Both the position numbers and the translations under genes were made by a program. Source: Nostoc sp. FACHB-973 (GTDB lineage Bacteria; Cyanobacteriota; Cyanobacteriia; Cyanobacteriales; Nostocaceae). From it: a stretch of 63,205 nt of DNA. Location: NCBI RefSeq assembly GCF_014698115.1, contig NZ_JACJSJ010000045.1, positions 1-63,205 of the forward strand. The letters are read 5' to 3'. Shown piece by piece: positions 1 to 9,571 of the stretch. The notes under the pieces were generated by a model, which worked only from the letters and a program-made list of their open reading frames with translations, ran no database searches and was not told the DNA's origin. How positions within the stretch are numbered: the stretch's first letter is position 1; every line of letters begins with the position of its first letter.

Positions 1-288
1 TTTACCCCACCCCTCAATCCCCTCCCCGAAGATCGGGGAGGGGAGGTTTTGCGTCAGCAAAGCCGGGGTGGGGTGACTCCGGATTGATTGGTAATTGAGT
101 AAGTTTGCTCTAACGTCATTACAAGGGTTTCACGTTAAGTTGACACCTGTGAGCAATGCTGTGCCCCTACGACAGATGTGGTTCAAATACATTAAAACTG
201 CTGTAAGCACGAACTAGCTAAAAAAGAGCGATGGGCTACGCCCCGCCGGAGGCGATCGCACTCCCCCAAATACAATGAGTCTCAAAAT
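1..288. other. Intergenic repeat DNA at window start
   Basis: No gene is visible. The stretch holds a perfect hairpin at 19-43 (10-bp stem CCCCTCCCCG, loop AAGAT), a partial copy of a dispersed GTGCCCCTAC-type repeat (134-206), and a palindromic GC-rich motif ending in a HIP1 site at about 229-260. It lies downstream of the minus-strand amidase gene, so the hairpins could also act in transcript termination, but none is followed by a clean T-run. Confidence 0.6.
134..206 (+). repeat. Partial copy of dispersed repeat family A
   Basis: The segment starts TTAAGTTGACACCTGTGAG, contains GCTGTGCCCCTAC and ends AAAACTGCTGTAA. Closely similar segments occur at 4822-4894 (same strand) and, inverted, at 11840-11934, where the element is complete with terminal inverted repeats. 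Confidence 0.7.
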
Positions 289-2118
289 TTATCTCACACT
301 CCTAAACCACTCAGTAATCCCCTGAGCGATCGCATTTGCCATTTTCTTCTGTTCTTCTGGATCTACCACCTGCTCAAATTCATCAGGATTACTCATAAAA
401 CCCAATTCCAGTAATACCGATGGCGCAGCCGCAGGACGTGTCAGCGCCAGGTTATCCCAAAACACACCATAGGAAGGTTTACCGAGGCTTTTGACTACAT
501 AATTTTGTAAAAATATTGCCAGGTTGTGGGCTTGGGGTTGATACCAAAAAGCGCCGAATCCCTTGGTTTTTTCGGCATCGCCATCATCGGGTAGGGAATT
601 GTGATGTATGGAAAGAGCGATCGCAGGTTCTTCTTGACTAATAATTGCTTGACGTTCTGCTAAAGAAACTTCCCTGTCGTCCTCCCGCGTCATCACCACC
701 GTCGCCCCTCGCTTCACCAACTCGTCCCGCAGCAACTTCGATATCACCAAATTGACATCTTTTTCTAAATATCCAGTTGGGCCACTGGCACCAGATTCTT
801 TACCTCCATGCCCTGGATCTAGTACAATCTTGAAATTAGCTAAAAGCTTTCGTCTTGTGTTCCCGATTTTAGGCGGATGACGCAAAGCCAAAACCAGGGT
901 GGTACCGTCGTATCTCAGCTTATATCCCCACTGTTGAGCTTTTTTGAGGTTAAAGGTGTATTTTACTCGTTCTGGTGTCTCCTGTTGCCAATCTAGGCGA
1001 TAAATTAGGGGGTCATCGTCCAGGCGAATAATGTCCGTTTGGGCAGTAGTATTGTAGAGAGTGAGAGTCAAAGCGCGATCGCTCTGTTGCACGCTCACAG
1101 GTACGGGGACTTGTAAGGGGAAAGCCATCTCTGTCACACCAGAGAGTTGACGGTATCCGACACTGCGAATTATTGTTTGTGGCGGAACTGCACCGGGTAA
1201 AGTGCGGGTTTCCTGACTATTAATCCAAGCTCCATAGTCTAGGCGCAACCATTCACCTTCCTTACCTGTAACTGCTGCTCGTGTGCCTTTGGGCAGTGGT
1301 GTGAGTCGAGAATAATCGGTACTTGGGCCAGTGCGTGCTACACCTGCGTCTACCGTCACCTCAGCCACTGGTAAGTTTGCTCTTGAGAGGATTTGAACTT
1401 TACCATTTCCTGGTTGAGTTATGGTCTTGCCATTGAGCGTCAGTTTAAACTGAGGTTGCCCCAAATCTACCTCTTGACTTGAGTCTGGAACAACAGCACC
1501 AGAGATGATGTTGTTGCCGTAAATTAGGCTGAAGGAATTAGTATCAGGTTGTTGCAGTGTAGTGCAACCCTCATACTTACCTACGCTAGACTGGCCATGA
1601 GGCTGATTTTGCCCCGTCAAAGCTGCCAAATTAGTTGGTAGTTGGGCTTGCTGGGGTTGGGGCAAAAGGGTAACAGTTTGATTAGCCAGGTGGACAGATA
1701 CGCTGGCGTTAGGGGGTGCGATCGCGCTAAAACAAATAAGTTCTCCCGGTAGTCTGGCAATGTCAGCAGCCGGAGTGAGGGAATCTTTTGCAAAGGCCAA
1801 CCCCTGTGGAAGTTCAGGCACAGTGGCAAGCCTTGTCACCTTGATCTGGAGTTCTTGATTGCGGTGACGCACAGTAAACAGATTCTCTCCCAACCCCAAA
1901 GGTAAACTCGGAGAAAAATGACCAGCTTTGCTGCGGGTAATTGGCTTACCATTGATAGAAACTTGTCCATCGGGAGGTGCTGTGCCCAGAAAAAAGATTT
2001 TTTGGGCACTTGTTTGGTAGTTTGTCTGGGGAAAAACGACTATAAGAGATGGCTCTGCCAAGGCTACGGAGGAGGTGAGAATACAGCCTAATATTACTAA
2101 TCCTAAGAGGTTTTTCAC
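289..2118 (-). CDS. N-acetylmuramoyl-L-alanine amidase, secreted (Amidase_3)
   Basis: A zinc-dependent amidase that cleaves the bond between N-acetylmuramic acid and L-alanine in peptidoglycan. In filamentous cyanobacteria such AmiC-type enzymes act in daughter-cell separation and septal perforation (family knowledge). The C-terminal third has the Amidase_3 signature: VLDPGHGGKESGASG with the first zinc His, the Glu in LEKDVNLVISKLL, and the His in LSIHHNSLPDDGD. The middle region resembles an SH3-like plus AMIN targeting segment. I chose GTG at 2118 because it begins directly with a signal peptide (KNLLGLVILGCILTSSVALA); the longer frame to 2160 starts with TTG and adds 14 polar residues. 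It is divergent from pyrG with about 85 bp between the starts. The exact amidase subfamily is uncertain. Confidence 0.9.
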   Translation of the reverse strand: MKNLLGLVILGCILTSSVALAEPSLIVVFPQTNYQTSAQKIFFLGTAPPDGQVSINGKPITRSKAGHFSPSLPLGLGENLFTVRHRNQELQIKVTRLATVPELPQGLAFAKDSLTPAADIARLPGELICFSAIAPPNASVSVHLANQTVTLLPQPQQAQLPTNLAALTGQNQPHGQSSVGKYEGCTTLQQPDTNSFSLIYGNNIISGAVVPDSSQEVDLGQPQFKLTLNGKTITQPGNGKVQILSRANLPVAEVTVDAGVARTGPSTDYSRLTPLPKGTRAAVTGKEGEWLRLDYGAWINSQETRTLPGAVPPQTIIRSVGYRQLSGVTEMAFPLQVPVPVSVQQSDRALTLTLYNTTAQTDIIRLDDDPLIYRLDWQQETPERVKYTFNLKKAQQWGYKLRYDGTTLVLALRHPPKIGNTRRKLLANFKIVLDPGHGGKESGASGPTGYLEKDVNLVISKLLRDELVKRGATVVMTREDDREVSLAERQAIISQEEPAIALSIHHNSLPDDGDAEKTKGFGAFWYQPQAHNLAIFLQNYVVKSLGKPSYGVFWDNLALTRPAAAPSVLLELGFMSNPDEFEQVVDPEEQKKMANAIAQGITEWFRSVR

Positions 2119-2203
2119 AGCACGATCGCGGAAGATTTGACCACAGTCACTATGGCACAATGACGGGATGTATTTTTAGAAGTTGTTAGAAATTAAAACT
2201 ACT

Positions 2204-3835
2204 ATGACTAAGTTTATCTTTGTGACTGGAGGCGTAGTCTCCAGTATTGGCAAAGGCATTGTAGCAGCAAGTCTAGGGCGTTTGCTCAAGTCGCGGGAAT
2301 ATTCGGTGTCGATTCTCAAACTCGACCCTTATATCAATATAGATCCTGGGACGATGAGTCCCTTTCAGCATGGCGAAGTGTTCGTCACCCAGGATGGCGC
2401 CGAGACAGATTTGGATTTGGGACATTACGAACGCTTTACCGATACTTCAATGTCGCGTTTGAACAGCGTGACTACTGGCTCGATTTACCAGGCAGTCATC
2501 AATAAAGAACGGCGCGGAGACTACGAAGGTGGCACTGTACAGGTGATTCCTCATATCACCAATGAAATTAAAGAGCGAATTCTGCGAGTTGCCAAAAGTA
2601 CAAATCCATCTGTAGTAATTACAGAAATCGGCGGTACGGTGGGTGATATTGAATCGCTGCCCTTTTTGGAAGCAATTCGCCAGTTCCGTAAAGAAGTGGG
2701 ACGCCAGAATGTCTTGTACATGCACGTCACCCTAGTACCGTGGATTGCTTCTGCGGGTGAGATGAAAACGAAGCCAACACAGCATTCAGTCAAAGAACTC
2801 AGATCTATTGGCATTCAACCAGATATTTTAGTTTGTCGGAGCGATCGCCCCCTACCCACAAAATTAAAGCAGAAACTGTCGGGATTTTGTGATGTGCCAG
2901 AAGAATGTGTCATCACCTCCCAAGATGCCAAAAGTATCTATGAAGTACCACTCAATCTGGAGTGGGAAGGAATGGCAGAACAAGTCCTAGACTTGCTGCA
3001 AATGGAACAACGGACACCAGATTTAACCCAGTGGCAAACCCTGGTAAAACGGTTACACAGTCCCAAACACGAAGTAGAAATTGCCATTGTCGGTAAATAT
3101 GTACAGTTAAGTGATGCTTACTTATCTGTAGTCGAAGCCCTCAACCACGCTGCAATCTCCACCTATGGCAAACTGCGCCTGCGTTGGGTGAACTCAGAAA
3201 TTTTGGAAAGTGAACCAGCCGAAACCCACCTTGAGGGAGTTGACGGCATAGTTGTTCCAGGAGGTTTTGGACTCAGGGGAGTAGATGGCAAAATTGCCGC
3301 CATTAGATATGCCCGGAATCGCCAAATTCCCTTCTTGGGTTTATGCTTGGGAATGCAATGTTCCGTAATTGAATGGGCGAGGAACGTAGGGGGATTAACA
3401 GACGCTAATAGTGCTGAATTTGACGCCTATACAACTGACCCGGTAATTAATTTATTGCCAGAACAGCAGGAAGTAGTGGATTTAGGGGGTACAATGCGCT
3501 TGGGACTATATCCTTGTCGTGTTCTCCCTGATACTCTGGCTTTTAAGCTCTATCAAGAAGACGTGATTTATGAACGACATCGACATCGCTATGAGTTCAA
3601 CAATGCTTACCGCGATTTGTTGTTAAAATCTGGCTACGTCATCAGTGGCACTTCTCCCGATGGACGCTTAGTTGAAATTGTGGAATTACCCAAGCATCCA
3701 TTCTTTCTGGCTTGCCAATTTCATCCAGAATTTCAATCCCGCCCCAGTACCCCTCATCCCTTATTTAAAGGGTTCATTCAAGCAGCGATTTCTCTGTCAA
3801 ATTCTGTTACACCAACACCATTGGAGGTTTCATAA
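2204..3835 (+). CDS. pyrG: CTP synthase
   Basis: Makes CTP from UTP, ATP and glutamine; cytosolic. The N-terminal synthetase domain begins MTKFIFVTGGVVSSIGKGI with the P-loop-like nucleotide site and continues with conserved DPYINIDPGTMSPFQHGEVF. The C-terminal class I glutamine amidotransferase domain has the nucleophile Cys in FLGLCLGMQC and the catalytic His-Glu in CQFHPEFQSRP. The predicted length of 543 residues matches the family. The reading frame extends to a TTG at 2183, but the ATG at 2204 gives the canonical N-terminus. Confidence 0.98.
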   Translation: MTKFIFVTGGVVSSIGKGIVAASLGRLLKSREYSVSILKLDPYINIDPGTMSPFQHGEVFVTQDGAETDLDLGHYERFTDTSMSRLNSVTTGSIYQAVINKERRGDYEGGTVQVIPHITNEIKERILRVAKSTNPSVVITEIGGTVGDIESLPFLEAIRQFRKEVGRQNVLYMHVTLVPWIASAGEMKTKPTQHSVKELRSIGIQPDILVCRSDRPLPTKLKQKLSGFCDVPEECVITSQDAKSIYEVPLNLEWEGMAEQVLDLLQMEQRTPDLTQWQTLVKRLHSPKHEVEIAIVGKYVQLSDAYLSVVEALNHAAISTYGKLRLRWVNSEILESEPAETHLEGVDGIVVPGGFGLRGVDGKIAAIRYARNRQIPFLGLCLGMQCSVIEWARNVGGLTDANSAEFDAYTTDPVINLLPEQQEVVDLGGTMRLGLYPCRVLPDTLAFKLYQEDVIYERHRHRYEFNNAYRDLLLKSGYVISGTSPDGRLVEIVELPKHPFFLACQFHPEFQSRPSTPHPLFKGFIQAAISLSNSVTPTPLEVS

Positions 3836-3964
3836 AAAATCATAATTCATAATTCAAAAAATTAATTTGATTTTGAATTAGCGCATAGCAACATTAACTT
3901 AGGGCTTGGGTACATTTGACATACAGGGTGCATCATTCATAAATTTCGGACTTGAGGAGATGTT

Positions 3965-4387
3965 GTGACGTACTGGGTGAAAATCCTTTACGAGAGGAAA
4001 GAATATGTAGTAAATTTTGAGCGTGTCCATGCTTTTTGTTATGAACGAAATGGCAGGGTTACTTTTTGGTTACCTGATAGTGCCATTCCCATAGTAATTA
4101 ACCCACAAACTAACCTAGAAGACTATCAAAAGGTTCTTGATTATATAGAATGCGTTACGGAATTGAAATTAAATCATGCCTACTGGGTGAAAATTATTTA
4201 CGAAAAAAATGAATATGTAATTAACCTCGACTGTGTTAGTTCCTTTTGTCATGAACCAAACGGTAGGATAACTTTTTGGTTACCAGATGGCACTATTCCC
4301 ATCATCATCAACCCTGTGAGTAATCCTGAATCTTATGAAAAAGTTGTGAAATACGTTGAGAAGGCAACAGGATATTCTTTGTCTTAG
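3965..4387 (+). CDS. Small protein of two tandem ~70-residue repeats, unknown function
   Basis: A 140-residue protein that I do not recognise. It consists almost entirely of an internal duplication. Residues 1-70 and 71-140 share the frame YWVKI-Y-(E/K)-EYV(V/I)N, FC-E-NGR(V/I)TFWLPD, and IPI(V/I)INP, with an amphipathic helix at the end of each half. There is no signal peptide or membrane segment, so it is probably cytosolic. The start is GTG at 3965, preceded by a strong Shine-Dalgarno GAGGAGA at 3954-3960, which supports translation. It may be an autonomous gene, about 130 bp after pyrG. Confidence 0.75.
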   Translation: MTYWVKILYERKEYVVNFERVHAFCYERNGRVTFWLPDSAIPIVINPQTNLEDYQKVLDYIECVTELKLNHAYWVKIIYEKNEYVINLDCVSSFCHEPNGRITFWLPDGTIPIIINPVSNPESYEKVVKYVEKATGYSLS

Positions 4388-5065
4388 TATTAACTAATTC
4401 TTAATTCGTAATTAATTAGGAAAATCAGTCATTAATTAATAATTAATTAAGGCTACAGAGCAACTAACTTCAGTTATTGAAGTCCTAAGAAACCATTTAT
4501 AAAGTCAACTTAACACGAAACCGGCGGTTAGAAACCGCGTCTACACAAACAAAACCTGTATACGCAGGTTTCAAAACCCTTAATTTTCTGTTAGGACAAG
4601 GTAGGCGGAGGAAAGCCTGTGTAAGCCAAGCCACTGCGTTGGGGAGGCAGTGCGGTCTTCTCCCAAGGGGAGACGCCAAGGGCGATAGCGCCGGCGGCAA
4701 GCGAGTCCGCGAGCGTCTGGGGGTTTCCCCCATGAGCAACTGCCGTCGGCTCTGCCGACTTGTTCGCGCAGCATCTCCCCTTGGGAGAAGCAAGTGGTGC
4801 GCGAATTCCATTCGCCCAGGCTTAAGTTGACACGTATGAGCATTGCTGTGCCCCTACGGCAGATGTGGTTCAAATAAATGAAAACTGCTGTAATATTGGA
4901 CATTCAGGCTTTCGGCTTGTTTACGTGCAGTTTTCATACCTGGAAAATGTAGAAATGCGCTCGTCTCATTGCAGAAAACTGCACAATTCACTAATATTCG
5001 CTTGTTTATCGTCCAAAGGTGCAAGTTCTATTAGATACTCAAGTAATCCATATCAAAGCGCCCCA
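4388..5065. other. Intergenic region rich in dispersed palindromes
   Basis: No convincing gene. It starts with AT-rich TTAATTAAT runs (about 4395-4450). A GC-rich composite repeat (about 4503-4830) follows, bounded by inverted copies of AAGTTGAC-type ends (4503-4512 and 4822-4831). Inside it, TTCTCCCAAGGGGAGACGCC at about 4659 faces its near reverse complement GCATCTCCCCTTGGGAGAAG at about 4770, giving a large stem. Reading frames of 63-107 codons here on both strands are by-products of this GC-rich repeat. Confidence 0.6.
4822..4894 (+). repeat. Partial copy of dispersed repeat family A
   Basis: Nearly the same sequence as 134-206: CTTAAGTTGACACGTATGAG, GCTGTGCCCCTAC, then GAAAACTGCTGTAAT. 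It underlies the first codons of the long reading frame leading into the exoprotein gene, which is why that upstream GTG start was rejected. Confidence 0.7.
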
Positions 5066-8000
5066 ATGACGAGAAAATACGGATTACACAAGTGTTTAGA
5101 GTTCGGATTGGCAGGGTTGCTAGGCTGGCTAAGTATCAGTATCTTCACTGCTAAAACCCAGGCACAGCAAAGCAATATTGTACCTGATAACACACTTGGC
5201 GCTGAGTCCTCCCAAGTTATAGACAACTTTCAGGGACTACCGATAGAAGTAATTACAGGTGGTGCAACTCGCCAAATCAATCTTTTTCACAGCTTTCAAG
5301 AATTTAATATCAGCGAGGGACGTGGGGCTTATTTTTTCAGTCCTAGCGCAGATATTCAGAATATTTTGGCACGGGTGACAGGTAGTAATCCTTCAGAAAT
5401 TTTGGGGAGACTGGGAACATTTGGTAATTCTAGACCGAATTTATTTTTGATAAATCCCAATGGCATTGTGTTTGGGGAAAATGCCAGTTTAGATGTAGAT
5501 GGTTCGTTTGTGGGGACGACTGCGAACGGGATTCAGTTTGGCAATCAAGGGGTTTTTAGTGCCACAAATCCCGAAGCAGAACCGTTGTTGACTATCCATC
5601 CTTCAGTATTGCTGTTTAATCAAATCCAAGCAAATGGGGGAATTATCAATCAATCTCAAGCACCCGCAGGTACTAATTTCATTGGTGAAGATGTTACGGG
5701 TTTGCGAGTTGCTAATGGTAAAAGTTTGCTGCTTGTTGGTGGAAATATCAATATTGATGGTGGTGGAATTCACGCTTATGGCGGAAATATTGAGTTAGCA
5801 GGTTTGGCTGCACCGGGAAATGTGGGATTTAATATTGCAGGTGATAATCTGAGTTTAGTTATACCTGAAAATGTGGAACGTGCCGATGTTTCGTTGAGTA
5901 ATGGCGCAGAAGTCAATGTTCGCGGTGCGGATGGGGGGAATATCAAAATTCAAGCTCGAAATGTAAATTTGGTAGAGCAAAGTAAACTAAGAGCAGGAAT
6001 AGCCACAGGTTTAGGTACTCCAAATAGTCAAGGTGGAGATATTACTATTAATGCTACAGAGACGACGTTAATAGATAACAGCTTCATTGCTAACGTCGTG
6101 CAAGAAAGAGCATTTGGTAATGCTGGCAATATCAATATCACGACTGGAAGATTGACAATACAAAATTATGGACTAATCAATGCTAGTCTATGGGGACAAG
6201 GTAATGCAGGTAATGTAAATATTATTGCTCAAGGTGCTGTTAATGTTATAGGTCAGAAAGATGATTTAGATAGTGGTATTAGTAGTTTTGTATTGACAGG
6301 AGCAACGGGTAATGGTGGTAATATCAACATCAAATCTAGCTCTTTTACATTAAGTAATGAAGCTTACCTTAGTACAACTGTTTTAGGGCAGGGAAATGGC
6401 GGGAATATATTAATACAAACATCAGATGCGGTTGAATTTACTCGTGGCTTCGTATTTACCAACATTGGATCTGGGGGTGTGGGTAATGGTGGTGAAATTA
6501 ATATAAATGCGGGTTCACTTTCTTTGACAGATAGCTCACAGATCCAATCGCAAGTTGATGGTGCTGATGATCAGCTACCAGGAGGACAGGGAAATGCAGG
6601 TAATATAAATATTAACGTCCAAGGTGATATCAGTTTTCGGAACTCAAGACCAGACGAAGTTAACGGAATTCTTTTAGGAGTAGGTGAGGGTGCAATAGGT
6701 AATGGTGCAAACGTTACTATTAATGCCAGTTCCTTGGAAATAAACGATGGTTCGGAAATTCAAGGTAGCACTAGGGGAAAAGGTAATTCTGGTAATATCA
6801 TCATTAATGCTCGTAATAATATTTCATTAGATGGTAGCGATGGTAATATTTTTAGCCGGATTATTAATTCTGTGCAACGCACTGCTCAAGGAAATGCAGG
6901 TAATATTCAAATCACTACAGGTACACTAAAAGCTACTAATGGAGCCTTTATTAGTAGCAGTACAAATGGCAAAGGAAACGCGGGGAATATCAGCGTTAAT
7001 GCCCTTAATAATATAGCCTTTTATAACAATAGTTTTGCTGCTAGTAGTGTGTACAATGAGGGGGTAGGTGACGGAGGAGATATTTACCTTAAAACAGGTT
7101 CACTCTCGTTAACTAACGGCGGTGAAGTATCAACAAATGTATTAGGGCAAGGTAATGCCGGAAATATTACAGTCGAAGCCTCTGAAAATGTCAAAATAGA
7201 TAACTTCGATTATGATGCATTCAGTGGTTTGGAAAGCAACTTGCTCACAGGAGGTGTCGGGAGAGCAGGAAACATTCAAGTTACAACGGGATCGCTTTCG
7301 GTTACTAATGCTGCCACAATATCTAGCTATACTGATGGAGTCGGAAATGCAGGAAATATCACTATTAATGCCCGTGATAATGTGACATTTTCAGGTTTTG
7401 GAAGCAGGCTAAAATCTGGTAGTCTAGCATCAAGTTATGTTGGTTCTAATGCGATAGGTAATGGTGGTGATATTCGCATCACTGCGGGTAATTTACTACT
7501 GAAAGATGGGGGGCAACTAAATACCAACAGCTTCGGACAAGGTAATGGAGGTAATATTTTTATTGATGTTGGCAATACTATTACTTTTGATGGAATTGAT
7601 GGTAATGGTTTACCTAGTACTGCCAGTACAGCAGCATCCAATGGTAATGCCGGAAATATAAAAATCGAAACAGGATCATTATCTTTAACAAATGGCGCTA
7701 ACATATTTTCTATCCATCCCGAAGGAGAAGGTAATGCTGGAAATATCACCATTAATGCTCGTGATACTGTCATCATTGATGGTGCCTTAAAGGGTGTAAC
7801 CTTTAGTAATGTAATTGGTGGTTTATCAAGTTCCTTGCTGAGTGGTGAAGGTAAAGGAGGTGATATCGAAATTACAACAGGGTCACTTTCCGTCACTAAC
7901 GGTGCAAGCCTTTCTGCACTAACAGGTGGACAGGGAAATGGAGGTAATATCACCATCAACGCCCGCGATACAGTAACTTTTGATGGTGGGGAAAATGGTT

Positions 8001-9397
8001 TAGTTACTTTAGCAAGCACTGCTGCGGCAAGCAGTAGCACAGGTAACGCTGGGGATATTCGCATCAACGCCAGAGAATTATTTCTAAAAAATGGTGGTGG
8101 ACTTGGCGCTTTTAGTGGTGGTCAAGGTAATGGTGGTAATATCTTTATCGATACACGCGATACCGTTACCTTTGACCGAAGCAATGGTAAAAATTCTTTC
8201 GCTGAGGCAATTACCGCTGCTACTGGAAGCGGGAATGGTGGAAATATCCAGGTGAAAACAGGAACGCTGAGGTTAAGAAATGGCGGTGCAATTTCCACCT
8301 CTGCAAAGCGGAATGCTGGAAATATAACCATTGATGCATGGGATACTGTGATTATCGATGGTATTAGTGGCAATAACAGGAATGGCGCTTTTAGTTTTTT
8401 GTCTGCTGGAGGTGTTGGCAAAGGTGGGGATATCCAAATAACAACCAACTCCTTAACACTAAGCAACGGCGGACAACTTGCTGCTAGCAGTTACGGTAAA
8501 GGTAATGCGGGGAATATCACCATTGATGCACGCGATCGCATTTTAATTGACGGTGTTGGCACCACAGGTTTTTCTAGCGGTATTTTTAGTACAGTCAATC
8601 GAGAAGCTGTAGGCAATGGAGGCAATATTCACCTGACAACAGGTTCTTTATTTTTAAATGACGGGGGAATTAGTTCAAGCAGCTTTGGGCAAGGGAAAGC
8701 TGGAGATATTAATATTAATTCTGATTCCACAACAATTGATAACCAAGGAATTATTGCAGCAATAACCAACTCTGATGATGGTGGAAATATCAATTTAACT
8801 GTCGATGATCTTTTACTATTGCGTCGCGGTAGCGGAATTTCGACTACCGCAGGTACAGCACAATCAGGTGGCGATGGTGGTAACATCAATATCAATTCTA
8901 GATTTATCGTCGCTATCCCCCAAGAAAACAGCGACATCACAGCCAACGCCTTCACAGGAACAGGTGGAAACGTCGAAATTAACTCGCAAGGTATCTTTGG
9001 TATCGAGTCGCGTCCAAAACCAACTGAAAAAAGCGATATTACCGCCAGTTCGGAATTAGGCGTTGCAGGTGTGATTAGCATCAACATACCTGATATTAGT
9101 TCGATCCAAAACAGCTTCACCCAATTATTCCCATTCATCGACACCAACGCACTTATCGCCAATAGTTGCATTTCACGCGCCACCAAGCGACAAGAAAACT
9201 CTTTTACCATCACAGGTTCTGGTGGTTTGCCTAGTAGTCGTCCTGGTGTTTTGTTGGTTTCTACCTACGCAACTGGCGAGGTGAGGGGTGTCGAAACTAC
9301 ATCCCGTCCTTGGAAAAAAGGCGACCCAATTATCGAACCGCAAGGTGTATATCGGCTGAATAATGGGCAGTTGCTATTGAGTCGAGAATGTTCTTAA
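5066..9397 (+). CDS. Two-partner-secretion exoprotein (filamentous haemagglutinin N-terminal domain)
   Basis: A large secreted protein exported across the outer membrane by a TpsB pore. From the ATG at 5066 there is a signal peptide ending TAKTQAQQ, then a TPS domain of about 230 residues (NIVPDNTLGAESS, FHSFQEFNISEGRGAYFFSP, NLFLINPNGIVFGENASLDV) that templates beta-helix folding. More than twenty imperfect repeats of the type GNAGNITINARDTV / GNGGDIQITTGSLSLTNGA follow, the expected right-handed beta-helix. The C-terminus has the conserved cyanobacterial tail SCISRATK...LLLSRECS with two Cys. The frame is open back to a GTG at 4865, but those codons lie in repeat DNA. No TpsB or POTRA gene is in this window. 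Function (adhesin, S-layer-like or toxin carrier) is unknown; no C-terminal toxin domain is seen. Confidence 0.9.
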   Translation: MTRKYGLHKCLEFGLAGLLGWLSISIFTAKTQAQQSNIVPDNTLGAESSQVIDNFQGLPIEVITGGATRQINLFHSFQEFNISEGRGAYFFSPSADIQNILARVTGSNPSEILGRLGTFGNSRPNLFLINPNGIVFGENASLDVDGSFVGTTANGIQFGNQGVFSATNPEAEPLLTIHPSVLLFNQIQANGGIINQSQAPAGTNFIGEDVTGLRVANGKSLLLVGGNINIDGGGIHAYGGNIELAGLAAPGNVGFNIAGDNLSLVIPENVERADVSLSNGAEVNVRGADGGNIKIQARNVNLVEQSKLRAGIATGLGTPNSQGGDITINATETTLIDNSFIANVVQERAFGNAGNINITTGRLTIQNYGLINASLWGQGNAGNVNIIAQGAVNVIGQKDDLDSGISSFVLTGATGNGGNINIKSSSFTLSNEAYLSTTVLGQGNGGNILIQTSDAVEFTRGFVFTNIGSGGVGNGGEININAGSLSLTDSSQIQSQVDGADDQLPGGQGNAGNININVQGDISFRNSRPDEVNGILLGVGEGAIGNGANVTINASSLEINDGSEIQGSTRGKGNSGNIIINARNNISLDGSDGNIFSRIINSVQRTAQGNAGNIQITTGTLKATNGAFISSSTNGKGNAGNISVNALNNIAFYNNSFAASSVYNEGVGDGGDIYLKTGSLSLTNGGEVSTNVLGQGNAGNITVEASENVKIDNFDYDAFSGLESNLLTGGVGRAGNIQVTTGSLSVTNAATISSYTDGVGNAGNITINARDNVTFSGFGSRLKSGSLASSYVGSNAIGNGGDIRITAGNLLLKDGGQLNTNSFGQGNGGNIFIDVGNTITFDGIDGNGLPSTASTAASNGNAGNIKIETGSLSLTNGANIFSIHPEGEGNAGNITINARDTVIIDGALKGVTFSNVIGGLSSSLLSGEGKGGDIEITTGSLSVTNGASLSALTGGQGNGGNITINARDTVTFDGGENGLVTLASTAAASSSTGNAGDIRINARELFLKNGGGLGAFSGGQGNGGNIFIDTRDTVTFDRSNGKNSFAEAITAATGSGNGGNIQVKTGTLRLRNGGAISTSAKRNAGNITIDAWDTVIIDGISGNNRNGAFSFLSAGGVGKGGDIQITTNSLTLSNGGQLAASSYGKGNAGNITIDARDRILIDGVGTTGFSSGIFSTVNREAVGNGGNIHLTTGSLFLNDGGISSSSFGQGKAGDININSDSTTIDNQGIIAAITNSDDGGNINLTVDDLLLLRRGSGISTTAGTAQSGGDGGNININSRFIVAIPQENSDITANAFTGTGGNVEINSQGIFGIESRPKPTEKSDITASSELGVAGVISINIPDISSIQNSFTQLFPFIDTNALIANSCISRATKRQENSFTITGSGGLPSSRPGVLLVSTYATGEVRGVETTSRPWKKGDPIIEPQGVYRLNNGQLLLSRECS

Positions 9398-9571
9398 GAG
9401 GTTATTTGAAAAGTGGTTGGCTGTGATTTTAAGCACTTATATCATATCCGGTAAAAGACTTGTTATTTAGGGATTTGTATCACGCAGAGGCGCAGAGTCG
9501 CAGAGAGTTTCATATCCTAAATCAGCAACCCCAAAAATCTTAATTCATCCCCCATTTATGCAACGCCGATA
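9398..9571. other. Short intergenic gap with CGCAGAG repeat
   Basis: Convergent 3' ends of the exoprotein and a Uma2 gene. It contains the common cyanobacterial direct repeat CACGCAGAGGCGCAGAG at about 9481-9510; nothing else is seen. Confidence 0.5.

Noticed and set aside
2119..2160. TTG start for the amidase at 2160
   Set aside because: It adds 14 polar residues before the signal peptide and uses a rare start codon; GTG at 2118 begins the signal peptide directly.
4497..4903. Overlapping reading frames of 63-107 codons on both strands
   Set aside because: They lie in a GC-rich palindromic dispersed repeat, all frames being open because of composition. No ribosome-binding sites, and products are Arg/Pro/Ser-rich without recognisable pattern.
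7435..9213. Long minus-strand frames (114-210 codons) opposite the TPS exoprotein
   Set aside because: They are shadows of the repetitive exoprotein: the GNGGNI-type codons read backwards as Pro/Leu-rich repeats.
9398..9571. Possible tRNA or structured RNA in the short gap
   Set aside because: No cloverleaf or conserved T-loop motif could be found; the gap contains a common CGCAGAG repeat only. The same negative result holds by eye for the other gaps, although a tRNA search program would be decisive.
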